A stretch of DNA of 64,000 bases from Gyrodactylus bullatarudis. Its lineage: Eukaryota; Platyhelminthes; Monogenea; Gyrodactylidea; Gyrodactylidae. The notes beneath the pieces are model-generated. The model saw only the letters and a program-made list of their open reading frames with translations, was not told the origin of the DNA and searched no databases. The stretch spans positions 62,001 through 126,000 of the forward strand of contig SSNU01000088.1 in assembly GCA_012064415.1 (NCBI GenBank), in the 5' to 3' direction. The translations under genes and the position numbers were made by a program. This document shows positions 52,701 to 62,930 of the stretch, in pieces (positions within the stretch are counted from its first letter, which is position 1; every line of letters begins with the position of its first letter).

Positions 52701-53446
52701 CGCAAACGTGTAGACAGCGTCGAAAACAAACTGAATTTTGGCCTCATGCTTGAAATCTCTTGGCAGTAGAGACCCCAAAGTCATATTGGGTTTCTCTGAA
52801 CAGATACCACCGGCTGAGGTAGCAAATGAAGTAAAAGAATTTTAATTTGGTTAGAGTGACTGTAGGTTTTAGATCTCACTATTTAGACTGGAATTGCCTT
52901 CGTCACATTTGGCCAGGTATCTCCAGTACTCACGGAACCAGGGATTTCGATCATTGGGAAAGGTTCTATTTTTCAAATAGCTTGAAAAATCCGGTACATC
53001 ATTGGCCTCTATTTCTATCGTGAGAGCACCTTTGGCAACTTTCTCTCTATCCTTGACAGGAGCATTCTCTCTGCCCCATCCGTCAGAGCTGACAAAGACA
53101 AAATTCTGACTCAAATCCATACTATTCATTACATCGAGTAGAAGAGTAACATGATCCAAAGTCAAGAATAATACAACAACCTGTAATAGAAAATAGAATC
53201 ATTATAGCCTTCTTATGAATATGATAGATTTCAAGCAGGAATTACTCTAGCTTTATCCTGTTCCTTTAGCAGATTTTTAACGATCGCCCTAGCTGAATTT
53301 TGATCACTATTTTCGTAGAGAGTTTCCTTGACAGCGATGCAAATATTTCTCTTGGCAGCTTCCTTTATAAATGCATCCATACCGGGATCTCCGTAAGAAC
53401 CTGAACTCTTTACAGTGCTGACATAAGTCCAGTTAAAGTGAGAAAC
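34725..53446 (-). CDS. Metabotropic glutamate receptor (class C GPCR), 3' nine exons
   Basis: Exons in transcript order: 53446-53246, 53180-52880, 52813-52565, 42877-42655, 41154-41001, 39857-39384, 39321-39109, 36319-36097 and 35014-34725. All are GT/AG with continuous phase, giving 775 residues plus stop. The first three give the second half of the ligand-binding domain (FNWTYVSTV, GSYGDPGMDAF, ARVVVLF, SSDGWG, RNPWFREYW). Next come FDENGDG and a cysteine-rich region (CSKDC...VPCCWNCEEC, CIDCDIEFWPN). The seven-helix part follows ([57 protein letters not shown]). The Tyr of GSYG and Asp of SDGW, which contact glutamate in the family, are present. The tail ends in ITSV, a class I PDZ-ligand pattern. 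The N-terminal ligand-domain exons were not found up to 64000. The group (II/III or insect mXR-like) is unresolved. Confidence 0.93.
35015..36096. other. Last intron of the receptor gene
   Basis: Donor GTAATA (minus strand, ending at 36096), acceptor CTAG before 35014; the exons join in phase 1. AT-rich; I saw no gene or repeat family inside. Confidence 0.6.
37008..37340 (+). repeat. Left arm of the Penelope-like palindrome
   Basis: Reverse complement of 37616-37948. It carries the beginning of the same coding segment on the plus strand (from about 37220) and loses homology after 'ggaggagagaat'. Confidence 0.85.
37459..37740 (-). pseudogene. GIY-YIG endonuclease C-terminal fragment of a Penelope-like element
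   Basis: 93-codon open frame with DPLKQTHVVYKFKC, then SEYIG, then a Cys and CRRLEERINEHL. This matches the start of GIY-YIG domains at the C-terminus of Penelope-like (and some other) retroelement proteins: a 'VYKF...YIG' core followed by an Arg-containing helix ending in a His. The frame stops upstream of 37740 and no reverse transcriptase precedes it, so only the tail remains. The last 40 residues are polar (KKKNRSEDD). Confidence 0.7.
37616..37948 (-). repeat. Right arm of the Penelope-like palindrome
   Basis: Reverse complement of 37008-37340. Outside it, the right flank 'gcgctatattc' differs from the left flank 'tctatttaa'. Confidence 0.85.
39858..41000. other. Receptor intron before the seven-helix exon
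   Basis: Donor GTATGT (minus strand) just below 41001 and acceptor CCAG before 39857. 'cccttcaagtccca' near 40085 resembles the repeat family at about 44000, 48700 and 61500. No gene seen. Confidence 0.6.
41285..41345 (+). repeat. Short dispersed repeat, inverted copy of 20240-20300
   Basis: 'agaccaatacaagccagaag' here is the reverse complement of the segment near 20270, with the adjoining 'gtcaggtagcaag' also shared. It lies directly before the MITE at 41369. Confidence 0.65.
41369..41653. mobile_element. MITE with hAT-like CAG...CTG ends
   Basis: The bases around the left end (ttgctgaacag) are inverted around the right end (ctgttcagcaa). The interior matches 48116-48380 over most of its length, including GCGTAGTAAAAATTCATTG, 'agcggcgattt' and 'ttcaccctac'. 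About 285 bp, non-coding. Confidence 0.65.
42930..43300. repeat. Partial foldback-family copy
   Basis: Starts AAACCTGATTGACATGAAG, the same terminus as the element at 33258, then diverges. Internal pieces (about 43020 'aaaaaactcaattt', 43190-43270) are only weakly alike. The inverted right end is not seen, so it is truncated or decayed; the right limit is approximate. Confidence 0.45.
43960..44165 (+). repeat. Dispersed repeat ending 'agtatagcactaattttt', copy 1
   Basis: Shares 'gggtcatttttt', 'tatgattactc', 'ccttgggaaataggctttc' and 'aagtatagcactaattttt' in the same order with 48660-48860. 61560-61710 has most of the blocks too. Non-coding. Confidence 0.65.
48116..48380. mobile_element. MITE with CAGTG...CACTG ends
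   Basis: Starts GAGCAGTGCCCC (CAGTG at 48116) and ends GAGCACTG (48380). The interior matches 41369-41653 (GCGTAGTAAAAATTCATT, 'cagcggcgattt', 'ttcaccctagcc'). hAT elements typically start CA(G)TG; no 8-bp target duplication is visible. Confidence 0.65.
48660..48860 (+). repeat. Dispersed repeat ending 'agtatagcactaatttt', copy 2
   Basis: 'gggtcatttatatccaaaaacaggc', 'tatgattactc', 'ctcgggaaataggttttc' and 'taagtatagcactaatttt' match copies near 43960 and 61560 in order and spacing. Confidence 0.65.
49728..49850 (+). repeat. Dispersed repeat, copy 2 of 2
   Basis: Same-strand copy of the segment at about 1590-1710, sharing GAGCAGTCTGTATGAC and 'aatgaattttactac'. It lies in the large intron of the glutamate receptor gene, about 48 kb from copy 1. 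Confidence 0.7.
52017..52029 (+). repeat. Poly-G run
   Basis: About 13 consecutive G bases in otherwise AT-rich intron DNA; the exact length may be unreliable in the assembly. Confidence 0.8.
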
Positions 53447-56400
53447 CTAAAAAGGTGAGTAACAAGGATGAAAAACATTTCAAGGCTATATTTTATCAAA
53501 GGTTTTGTATTTCACCAGAATGATTAGATATGTTGGGAGAAGTACATAGAGAGGATAAATCGATAATGTTATGATCTTCAAGTTTAGTTTGAGAAAAATG
53601 AGAAGCCTGGTCATGACTGGTACTGGCATTCTCTTTAATATAATCCAGATTTTGAGTCAGAGCGGAAATTGAGGTGCATTCCATTTTGAATTTAAACTCC
53701 AAGTCATAAAGAACATAAAGTAAACTGTTTATTTCTCCCTTAAGAGAATTGAGGGCAGAGTCAGTGAAGGATTTATGTGATGTCATAAATTAGTATGTTT
53801 AACAGGCACTTTTATTTTGAAAAAAACTGGCATTTAAACAATGAAAAATCAATTACATTTCAAGAGTTGTTTTAATCCGCTAATAGAATCTTTCAATTTT
53901 TATTTCCCATTCAGTTCCGTCCTTAAATTATGATCCCTTGTCAGCACTGATTTTTATGCCAATAAATTATTGATAGCTATACATTTATGTCTACATAGGC
54001 GAAGGGATAATAGACGTCCTCATCAGACTAATCCCTTCTTAAGATTTTAATCTCTGACCTAAGCCTAACTCATTGATTTATCTTTTTTATGCTTAATTAA
54101 ATTCTTTTTATTCTTTTACTTTGAGTAAATCAATTAATATGATTGTTTTCAACTTGTATTATTCGAGAGTGCGATTATACTCTTATCTATTTATTAAATT
54201 CCTCTCTAGCTACTTTAAAGTAATTAATTTAACGAATTTTAATAATTAAATTGAGTAGTAAAATTTTTCACACAATTTGACTTTATAAAAATTCATTAAA
54301 AAATCAACTGTTTTCTTTACTTTTTATTTATAACTTTTGCAATGTAAAATTTGCTTTCGAATAAGGGTTTTTGAACGCAATGGTATTTTACTGTATAATT
54401 CAAATAATTTTTCAAATAACTATCAAATTAATAAATAAAAATCTATTACATATTCTATGATTAATTTGTATCCTGTAGACTTGATACAAATTTCATTCAA
54501 TTGTTGATTGAATTTACGGCTCGGAATTCTAATCCAAATTCAACTCTATTATAAGGTACTGTTTATTTATTGACTAATTATAATTATAATTATAAATAGA
54601 TAAAATTCTATTCTGTATTATTAATACAAGTGAGGCAGGATAGAAAGAGACATTTAACATCATATTCTAGCCCAGCCAACTTGTACATATTACATGAATA
54701 GAATTTCCACTACACGAGAACTAATCTCAAAAAGATGTTATTTTTTCAATTATATTATTATTTAAAGAAAAGATTTTTCAAGGAATTTCCTCAGTTTGTT
54801 ACATATCAATTCTTCTCATCTTTATCGTCTTTGTGTTATCATAAAAAGCATTCTGTCCTATACCCACACACAGACATACAAGAGAGCAATACTCAAACAT
54901 GAATAAAATCTCAATCAAGTACTAATGAATGTGTGTACAGCACGATGTAATTCCAAGGGAAGAAGACGACATTGCCAAGATGGAAAATAATAATTTATGC
55001 AAAAAAATCAATCAACCCCTGTAACAACAACAATAATAATAATACAGAAATACTGTAATAAATAAATTGAATTCAATTTTTTATTCTCTTGTTGCCATTC
55101 TGTTTCTCTCTGTCTCTCTCCTCACAGAATCGATCTCCCCTCTCATGATCTAATCTAATCTTTTGAAAATATATTATTGTATTGTTCAAAAGTTTGAAAA
55201 AAGAATGATTCACTTTTGTGCTGCACTGCTCAATGATGATATGTATAGAATTTCAATAGAGCTACAGATATACATATTGTGATCCTTGTTTTTAGAAGGA
55301 AAAAGAAGAGGAAAAAATTAAAAATGTATCATCCCCGGAGAATTTTTCTCCCATGTTTCACTTTTACTAAGACACACACTTTCATTCTGTAGTAATTTGT
55401 GGTGTAATTTTTCATTCACGAAATAAACAAATCTATTTATTACTATTGCTTATGAATGAAATTTGTGAATAACATGAAGTAATAATTCAGTCTAATTCAG
55501 TCAGAGGGATCTTCCTGATTTAATTATTACTTATTATTTCTTGGAATTAAATTGCTTTTTCAAAGATTTAAAAAAATGCATGTCAAATTCAATTTCACTC
55601 TGAGAATGGACACAGTTAATCTGATTGAGTTTATAACAACTGTGAATGAATTCATTAAATCATTTTACATACATATTATCGTGGCTATGTGAGTAATTTA
55701 GTTATTGTTACTAATTTATCCATGCATTTCTTGACATTGTGGGAATAATCACTAAAAAGTTTGCTCTACCACAAATGTGAATTTGAATGGAAGATTGACG
55801 ATAAACTAAGGTCATACATGTTGATTTTTATGGGTTTTTTGTTGCTTTTGTACAAGATCAAAATACAGTCTCTCAATTTGTCAAAAATAAAAGAGATATA
55901 AATCTATTGAAGGAAATCCACTGATTTTTTAGTACTAGTGCTTAAAGAAGCCTAAAAATTACATAAGAAATTTTGAGGACTATTTCACAGAATAACTTTT
56001 AGTGGGAATACGTAATAAGGCCATAATAAATGAATTTTGGGTTGCAAATTTTTTCCATCATTATCCTTACGGATGGCTTAGGATCAGATAAAAGGTTCCA
56101 GGATAATTTTCAATAAATAAATGGAACCATTTAGTTGTTTTATATCACACTTATAAGAAACCTAAAAATACAGATTTTCAATAAAAATATGATCTGGATT
56201 TCACGATCCAATCACTTGTGATCTGATGGACTGATTTTTTCCCCTGACTATTTATGAAACCTGCACTTTTTTGTCTTTCAAACTAGACTATACAAAGCTT
56301 GAAGAAACGCACACTTGATTCCCACTCCTTCCCTATGTGATCCAAAAACCTTGATTTTGATCGGTCGCTTACAAGTAGATCTACATAAAGTAGGTTTTTT

Positions 56401-57250
56401 CGGAGTGCCTCTGAAGGGAAACTTTAATGTTCTTATGAAAAATGACCTTATCCTTTATATGCTCTGATGCTTTTCAACTCTCTAAAACCTCTCTGAATCT
56501 CGTAATAAATCTTAAAAAACTCAATTTTTCGTACTTGTGAATTTTACCCTCATAAACGCGAATTAAAAGGAAAACTAAATGCACCAATGAATTCCTATTT
56601 CTTCGGACTGGGGTGGCCATTGAGGTTTGGTTCACGTTTTTTGAAATCTTGAAAATAGTTCCTTCACATAAGAAATTGCCGTTTACTGTAAAAGACTATT
56701 TTAATGGACTTTAATCTTTTTGAAAGTTATCAATTAAACAATTCATCTCTAGTTTCATTGGTCGAATGTAGCATGGACCAATAAAATCAAAGAGGATTCA
56801 ATTATTATCAGTTATTGATCATTTATTATATTGAATAACTGAAATAAACTATTTATTTTTCAACAGAATTAAAGAATGGAATCAAATTTAAAATCGTTTG
56901 CGTATTTCTTTTAAATTCATTCATCAAATAGGAATACATTTTTCATGAATGAATTTCGTAAATTTACAAATTGTGTAATCTTTGAATTTCAGAACAATCA
57001 AATAAAAAATACAATATTCTGATCTGAGTTGGTATAAATTTATCGAATTATCTCATGAATGCAGTCAAGAGTAATTTCCATAGTTTCGAGGTCTAAAACC
57101 TATCTACATAAATTATCATTCTCCCAAGGATCTGTATAGTTTTGTTTGGGTAATCTAAAAATAACTTGAAAGAGATGTATATATCTATATCGAGTATATT
57201 TATATTTATGAGAGGACATTGTATTTTAAGATGGGTGCGAATAATTTTGG
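53447..57250. other. Presumed receptor intron or upstream DNA, no confident gene
   Basis: Begins at the AG acceptor (minus strand) of the first receptor exon found. I searched for upstream ligand-domain motifs on the minus strand and found none. The only notable frame is 53496-53786 (listed separately). AT-rich otherwise. Confidence 0.5.
53496..53786 (-). CDS. Uncertain 96-aa open frame next to the receptor exon
   Basis: Single frame of 96 codons, ATG at 53786, stop at 53496, only 50 bases from the acceptor of the receptor exon at 53446 and on the same strand. The predicted protein is hydrophilic with a helical, possibly coiled-coil N-terminal half (ALNSLKGEINSLLYVLYDLE, CTSISALTQNLDYIKENAS) and a Ser/Asn/His-rich end (TSPNISNHSGEIQNL). 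Base composition is more balanced than the neighbouring intron. No polyA signal follows closely. It could be a nested small gene, an alternative receptor 5' exon, or chance. No domain is recognised. Confidence 0.3.
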   Translation of the reverse strand: MTSHKSFTDSALNSLKGEINSLLYVLYDLEFKFKMECTSISALTQNLDYIKENASTSHDQASHFSQTKLEDHNIIDLSSLCTSPNISNHSGEIQNL

Positions 57251-58374
57251 ATTTTACCTGACATTCTGTGGGAAAATTCAGTGAAAATTCTCCCAGTATG
57301 CAGTGCATATATATATTTCTGGAAGAGAATGTCTCAGCCAAGAGCTCCTTTTTGAAAGTATTTTCATTTCTTTGGCATATGGGACAACATTATTCCCCCC
57401 ATCTTTCCCTCAAAATGCACGTGTCAATTTTCAATTCTCTATCATCTTCACGACATTCGTTCAAAGGAATTGCTCAGGCTTAGTATTGTGAAAGAGCCTT
57501 CCTTATTCTTGAATGGTCCCCACCCTTGAAGATGAATATACCCTTTCCATGTTCAAGGGATAAAAATGAACGTGAATTAAACCTATCGAATGGTCTAAAA
57601 TTTAACTGAAACAAAATTTTAAACTTGAAATAACGATACCATGTCTACTTACAAGTGAGAATATGCAAAAATTGTAAAAACAACTTATGGTATTTACTAA
57701 ACTTTAAACAGTCATTATTTCATCTTTTCGGGCAAAGAAATAAAATATGAGCTCTTTATTTTCGTCGATTCTCATCAGACCCTACACCGACATGTAAATT
57801 TATACAGAATATTATTCAATGAAATGTGAAACACTGGCTGAAAAAGATGTGCTTCGAATTCACCCAAGAAAAGAAAAATCCGAAGGGAAGAGTAGAAAAA
57901 CTATCTCTTCGTTTTCCACCTACAAAAAGCAAGAAACTAGTCACCAAAATGATAATATACTGGCGGAAATCAGGAATCCCAACAAGATTAAAATACATCT
58001 TTATGATCTCAAATAGTAGAATAGTACAAGACAAGAGTTTGACCCATGATAAGACTTTTACTATATCGAGTTCTGTAAAATAAGATTAACTGGTAGAGAA
58101 TCAACTTCAAAGTTGAAGGATTTTTGTTTTTTTCCAAAATTCAAAAATCTTTGAAAGTTCGAAGAATAATTTCACAATGTAATTTGTAATAATCCTGAAT
58201 TAGTTAAGGTGTTTTTCAAACCCAAAACTTTTCAATAAAAATCTCTCTGCTAAAGAGAAGAAGAGTCTGTCTTTTTCGAATACCTCATGAACTAATCGCG
58301 AGAATTTATTTTTATTTTGGCGTAATATTCTCTATCATATTTGAAATTTTCAAGTTGCTTAAATAAAGCAAGTC
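57250..58374. other. Repeat-bearing DNA without a gene
   Basis: Contains the repeat blocks at 57590-57810. The overlapping plus-strand frames at 57819-58083 are open in two registers but show no domain. I call no gene here. Confidence 0.5.
57590..57810 (+). repeat. Dispersed repeat shared with 10320-11520
   Basis: Two blocks here ('ggtctaaaattt' and 'tttattttcgtcgatt...cagaccctacaccgac') match blocks at about 10320 and 11458 in the same order but much closer together. This fits two differently deleted copies of one non-coding element. Confidence 0.5.
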
Positions 58375-59105
58375 GACATGAAGATGGGAATTTACTATTT
58401 TTACAAAAAACTCAATATTTTTCTCTGGATTCACAGCAACAAATGATTTTTTGAATTCTGAAACGGAATGAGCTAATAAGATGTGGATATTCGAAAGAAC
58501 TCCGAAAAAAATTCAATCTGACCAAAATTAGGCCGTTTTTCGAATTTCAAAAATGTACCGAATTTCCACTTTTTCAACTTTTGAAGCCAAAATTTTTATC
58601 GATTTCGATGATTCGAAGCAGTTAAGTGATGATATTTGGGATCAAGATTAGAAAAAGAATTCGAATTTGGCCAAAGAGATAGCGAAGATCTTACTGTTTC
58701 CGAGAAAAAGTTGAACTTACAGATTTTGGATAATTTGCCTTCGGGATAATCGATAAATTCAAATGGTTCGATTTCCCACATTAATGACGAACTTCAGTGA
58801 ACATCTACAGGTGAATTCGAATTCTTTGTCTAATGTTGATCCAAAATATCATCACTTAACTGCTTCGAATCATCGAAATCGATAAAAATTTTGGCTTCAA
58901 AAGTTGAAAAGTGGAAATTTGGTACATTTTCGAAATCCAAAAATTGGCCTAATTTTGGTCAGATTGAATTTTTTTCGGAATTTTTTCGAATATCCACATC
59001 TTATTAGCTCATTCCGTTTCAGAATTCAAAAAATTATTTGTTTCTGTGAATCCGGAGAAAAATATTGAGTTTTTTGTAAAAATAGTAAATTCCCATCTTC
59101 ATGTC
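58375..59105. mobile_element. Foldback element, long inverted repeat with short loop
   Basis: The left arm begins GACATGAAGATGGGAATTT and the right arm ends with its inverse (aaattcccatcttcatgtc). Blocks such as 'aaaaactcaatatttttctc', 'ggaatgagctaataagatg', 'ttgaagccaaaatttttat' and 'cagttaagtgatgatattt' recur inverted on the other side in mirror order. The arms are roughly 270 bases around a loop near 58640-58830. Same family as 33258-33929; non-coding. Confidence 0.85.
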
Positions 59106-62100
59106 AATTAGGTTTCTGTTTGTGTGATTTTTCATATTTTTATTCTGTTTACTAATAAATGAAAAGATTTTGAATTTTGATTTTAAAATCCCTGAAAAAT
59201 GACGAATTTATCAAAAGTTTTATGGTGATAATCGGTTTTTTTGTCTTATTATGATCCTTAAAATCAACTTTTGATCACTCTCTCATTTTGAAATCAACAA
59301 ATTGAGAAGAATGCTAAATTTTATCTTCATGTTAACTATAGTTGGGTGTAAATACTTTTCTGGTACACATTTCTTGTTGATGCATTGAATGGAGGAAACT
59401 GCAGCTTACTCTGTATCATATAAATGTTTATGTTTTCTCTTGCATTCAGTGAAAAGAATCGAAATTTGAGGAAAGGTGTTAAAAGTATTCCTGAGTACAA
59501 GAAACAAAGGGAAACATTGAGAATTAACTAATATTTCTCGATTATTACTACCACACACACACACATAACTCAATAACATGATGGTTTTATTCAATTACAC
59601 AAACTGATACGTTCGTACATTTAGATATTTGTCTACTACTGTTTCATAAGCCAACTCAATGTATCCGACCAAAGTTTGTGTGTGTATCAGCTATATACTC
59701 TACCACTCTAATGTGAGAGTGATCTTTGTGATTTTAATATTGTATATATTTTATTTATATTTCAGATGTATGTATGTAATTCACTATATATTATTATATT
59801 ATATATGTATGTAACAATAACTGATTGTAAAGTTGAAATTACAATGAAAAAGAATATTGATTGTACAATACAGGGGCAACTCAATTGGAGGTGAACTGTT
59901 CCAATTTGACAAATGTCACTCCTAGTTAACATGAAGATTCACAAGTTTCTCAATTTGAACAAGACTTTTTGACGGCCACTTTCACGGGATGAAGAAAAAA
60001 GAATTCGAAAAAATCAATTTATATCAAAATTAGGCTGTATTTTAAGTCTCGACATGGCACCAGACTTTGATTTTTTGAACTTTGATCTTGAAAATAATTA
60101 TACTAACTACAGTGAAAAATTTTAGGAAGAAAAAGTTTCAAAATGTAATTATGGTAACTATTGAGTTGCCGTAAAGAACAATGTTTGTAAATTTTTTTCT
60201 ACCTCTTTTCATTTTCTCTTCTTTGGACGGGGTAGGGATGCTGGTGGATTTCTTTCTCTTTGCTTAGGTAAGCTCATTGGTTTCACATGATTTTTTCGAA
60301 CACAGGTTTGCTTTGTGTTGATTGACAAGATATGCCTCTGCTGCTTTTAAGATGTAACCGTTTTCCCTGATGGTTTGTAAAGTATTTCAAAGTTTTGGGG
60401 GGAAACTTAGGCATTAAATCACCAAAATTTTTGTTTGAGGTGAAGGTGTGAAGGTGATTAAATGTTATTTTTCAGGATCACCAATAGACAAAGAAACCAA
60501 TTGTCACTATTAAATTTTTGAGTTAACTGTGAATTAATTAATCCCCTTGATTTATTAATTTTAAAGCAGTAAAAATGGAAGTAGAATTTCTAAAATTTTT
60601 GTGTTCTTTGTAGATTAGTTATGCTATTCGCGCCTATTTGAGATAAACAAAAATTTTGAACTCAGTTTTGAAAATCGTTTTTTTTTCAAATTTTTTGTCT
60701 CTTAAATCCGTAAAAGTGTGTCCGAATTCTAGAAAAATTTCGAGACCTTGATGATGAAAATGAGATTTTTGTTAGAAATCATAAACTTTTAAATGGCTTT
60801 AATTGATTATGAATATTAGGAATATTGATTGTAATTGGAGGTGGACTACTACTACTAATATTAAAGTGTATTTTATACAGTTGAAGTTTTTAATGATACA
60901 CTTTTACAGTAATATGTAGTCCGTATCTCTTCCATAAATACAGATATGTATGTACCCTATATATTTAAACACAGATTGAACTGATTATTATTATTATTAC
61001 TTGAAAAATAAAAACTAAATGGAATTAAATATTGATGGGATGGATTTATCAAGGGGTACATGCCACATTACTACTGCATAAGAAATATCAAGTGCAAAAT
61101 ACAGCAAGTGGAAAATAAATGATAGATTATAATCATCACTTCAATTTATTGTATTGTTACAGTACAGTTTTAGGTATATAGTTTTTCTGTTTTTTTTCTA
61201 AATCGTCATTGGAGGCGGTCCCTTTATATTTTAAAATTAAACTTCCTACTACTTCTCATGTTGTTCTCTCTTGATGGATTTCAAATGGGAAATCTGAAAT
61301 TATTAATATAATCCATTTGGCTGTGTGTGTGTGTGTGTGTGGATTATTTGTCGTGATCCTAAGAAACAATTCTTGAACAGAGTTTTTATTCAGGGACCTA
61401 TAGGTTGACAATAAAGTTGGTCGCTTGCTACCTGACTAATAATTACTGATTATGTTGTCTAAAAATTCAAAGTCCCAGAGAATTTTTTTTCATGACTCGC
61501 ATTTTGTCTATCCTAGGGTTGGTGAATACGCTGATTGAGATTCTACAGTTTTTTAACGCAATTATTTTTGATTCAGAAGTTATGACCCATTTTTTGATCC
61601 AAAAACAGGTTTACTTATGACCCTGGGAAGTAGGGTTTCAAAAAAACGTTTTAAACAAAATTTAATTTTTTGAAAAAAATCAACTCTCTTTAATTTAGTA
61701 TAGCGTGAGTTTGACGAATGATAGAGCCAAGATCTTTGCGTATTCCAGGAGATTAATAAATTTCCTATCGAATGGCTGGTAAACTAAGTATTTTTCTGAG
61801 GCTTGAGTGAATAATAATGAGTTGCAAAAATGACGTGTGATAAAAATATCACTGTGGGACTTTAAGGGCTAAGCATGAAATATTAGGATATGGATTTTGA
61901 ATTATAATAGAATTATTGAAGTGACGGTCTCAAATTTTATGTGATTTCATGATCAGATTCTAGAAACTTCTTGTCCGAATAAAATATACATTCAGACTCC
62001 GACCATCACCTTTGTTATTGACACAATTTATGGAGTTTACTGGTCTTTTTTGAATGCGTCAACTATTCCTACAGCTATTTTTCGCATATTACACATTACA

Positions 62101-62562
62101 CTCAGAAATAATGATTAAACAATGTGAGAGGATTGACGTCTCCAATTTTAATGAATTGACGTAGAGAAATTCAGGAGAGAATTATGAATAGGAAATTAAA
62201 TTATGCATTGGAAATCAAGATAACTTCCCTTGAAATGTATGTTTTACATATTAGAATAGGGAGAAAGATAATTGAATTATGCAAATTATTATTAAGAACT
62301 AATTTAAGCTCTAAGTTGTCAACGTTGAGAACATCACTTCCTTAACAACAGGCTCTCTTGAAAAGAAGAAGTCTATTAGGAAGAAGTGTGTAGCCATCAT
62401 AGAAATCAGCCTAGAAATTACAGAGGAAAATATCCTCCTCGTCAATTGTTAAGACAGAATTCACGTAAGAGGTAAGACTGTCTCAACCAATGCACCAATC
62501 ACACTCATTTCCTAGGGAATTTGAGCTCATGTGTTTTCTATCGGCTATTGACTTTGCAATAG
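59106..62562. other. AT-rich DNA with repeats, no gene seen
   Basis: Holds (ca)n near 59551, (tg)n at 61323-61341, a repeat copy near 61400-61440 ('gcttgctacctgac') and another at 61560-61710. No convincing coding frame on either strand. Confidence 0.55.
61560..61710 (+). repeat. Dispersed repeat, copy 3
   Basis: 'tatgacccattttttgatcc', 'ccctgggaagtagggtttc', 'acgttttaaacaaaa' and 'tttagtatagc' correspond to copies near 43960 and 48660. Confidence 0.6.
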
Positions 62563-62930
62563 AAGTTGATGACAAAGAAATTGTGCTGATGAGTTTTGCT
62601 CTACAAAGATAGAAAAAGGAAAAATCAAGTATCTTTAGAGTGACGAAACCTCATTACTACGCTTCGTTCCTCACTTCACTCTATTCACTTCATGAAAATG
62701 TCGATGACAACGGGCCTAAACCAGCAATCATCGATTACTACAACTCAACCAAGGGTGTTGTAGATAGCCTTGATCAAGTTGTAAGAAATTTTTCTTCTAA
62801 AGAACAACATGGCGATGGCCAAAGATTTATGCATTGGGCTTCTACGTAAAAAGGCTTGCAAAAGAATTTATGATGACTCCAGTCTAACAGAAAGTCGTTA
62901 AGCCAAAAGACCTAGAACATAGTTAGAAGA
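62563..62930 (+). pseudogene. Decayed piggyBac transposase C-terminal fragment
   Basis: The frame at 62640-62849 contains NGPKPAIIDYYNSTKGVVD then SLDQVVRNFSSK. This is the piggyBac signature 'KP..I..YN.TKGGVD..DQ', including the last catalytic Asp region. After about 62805 homology continues in another frame (WRWPK, then KRLAKEFMMTP), a frameshift. A stop interrupts the segment before 62640 (after FALQR). The N-terminal DDE core was not found. This is a dead copy; terminal repeats were not located. Confidence 0.75.

Noticed and set aside
57819..58083. Overlapping Lys-rich plus-strand frames that might be a small gene
   Set aside because: Two registers are open at once, composition is low-complexity, and there is no domain, splice or polyA support.
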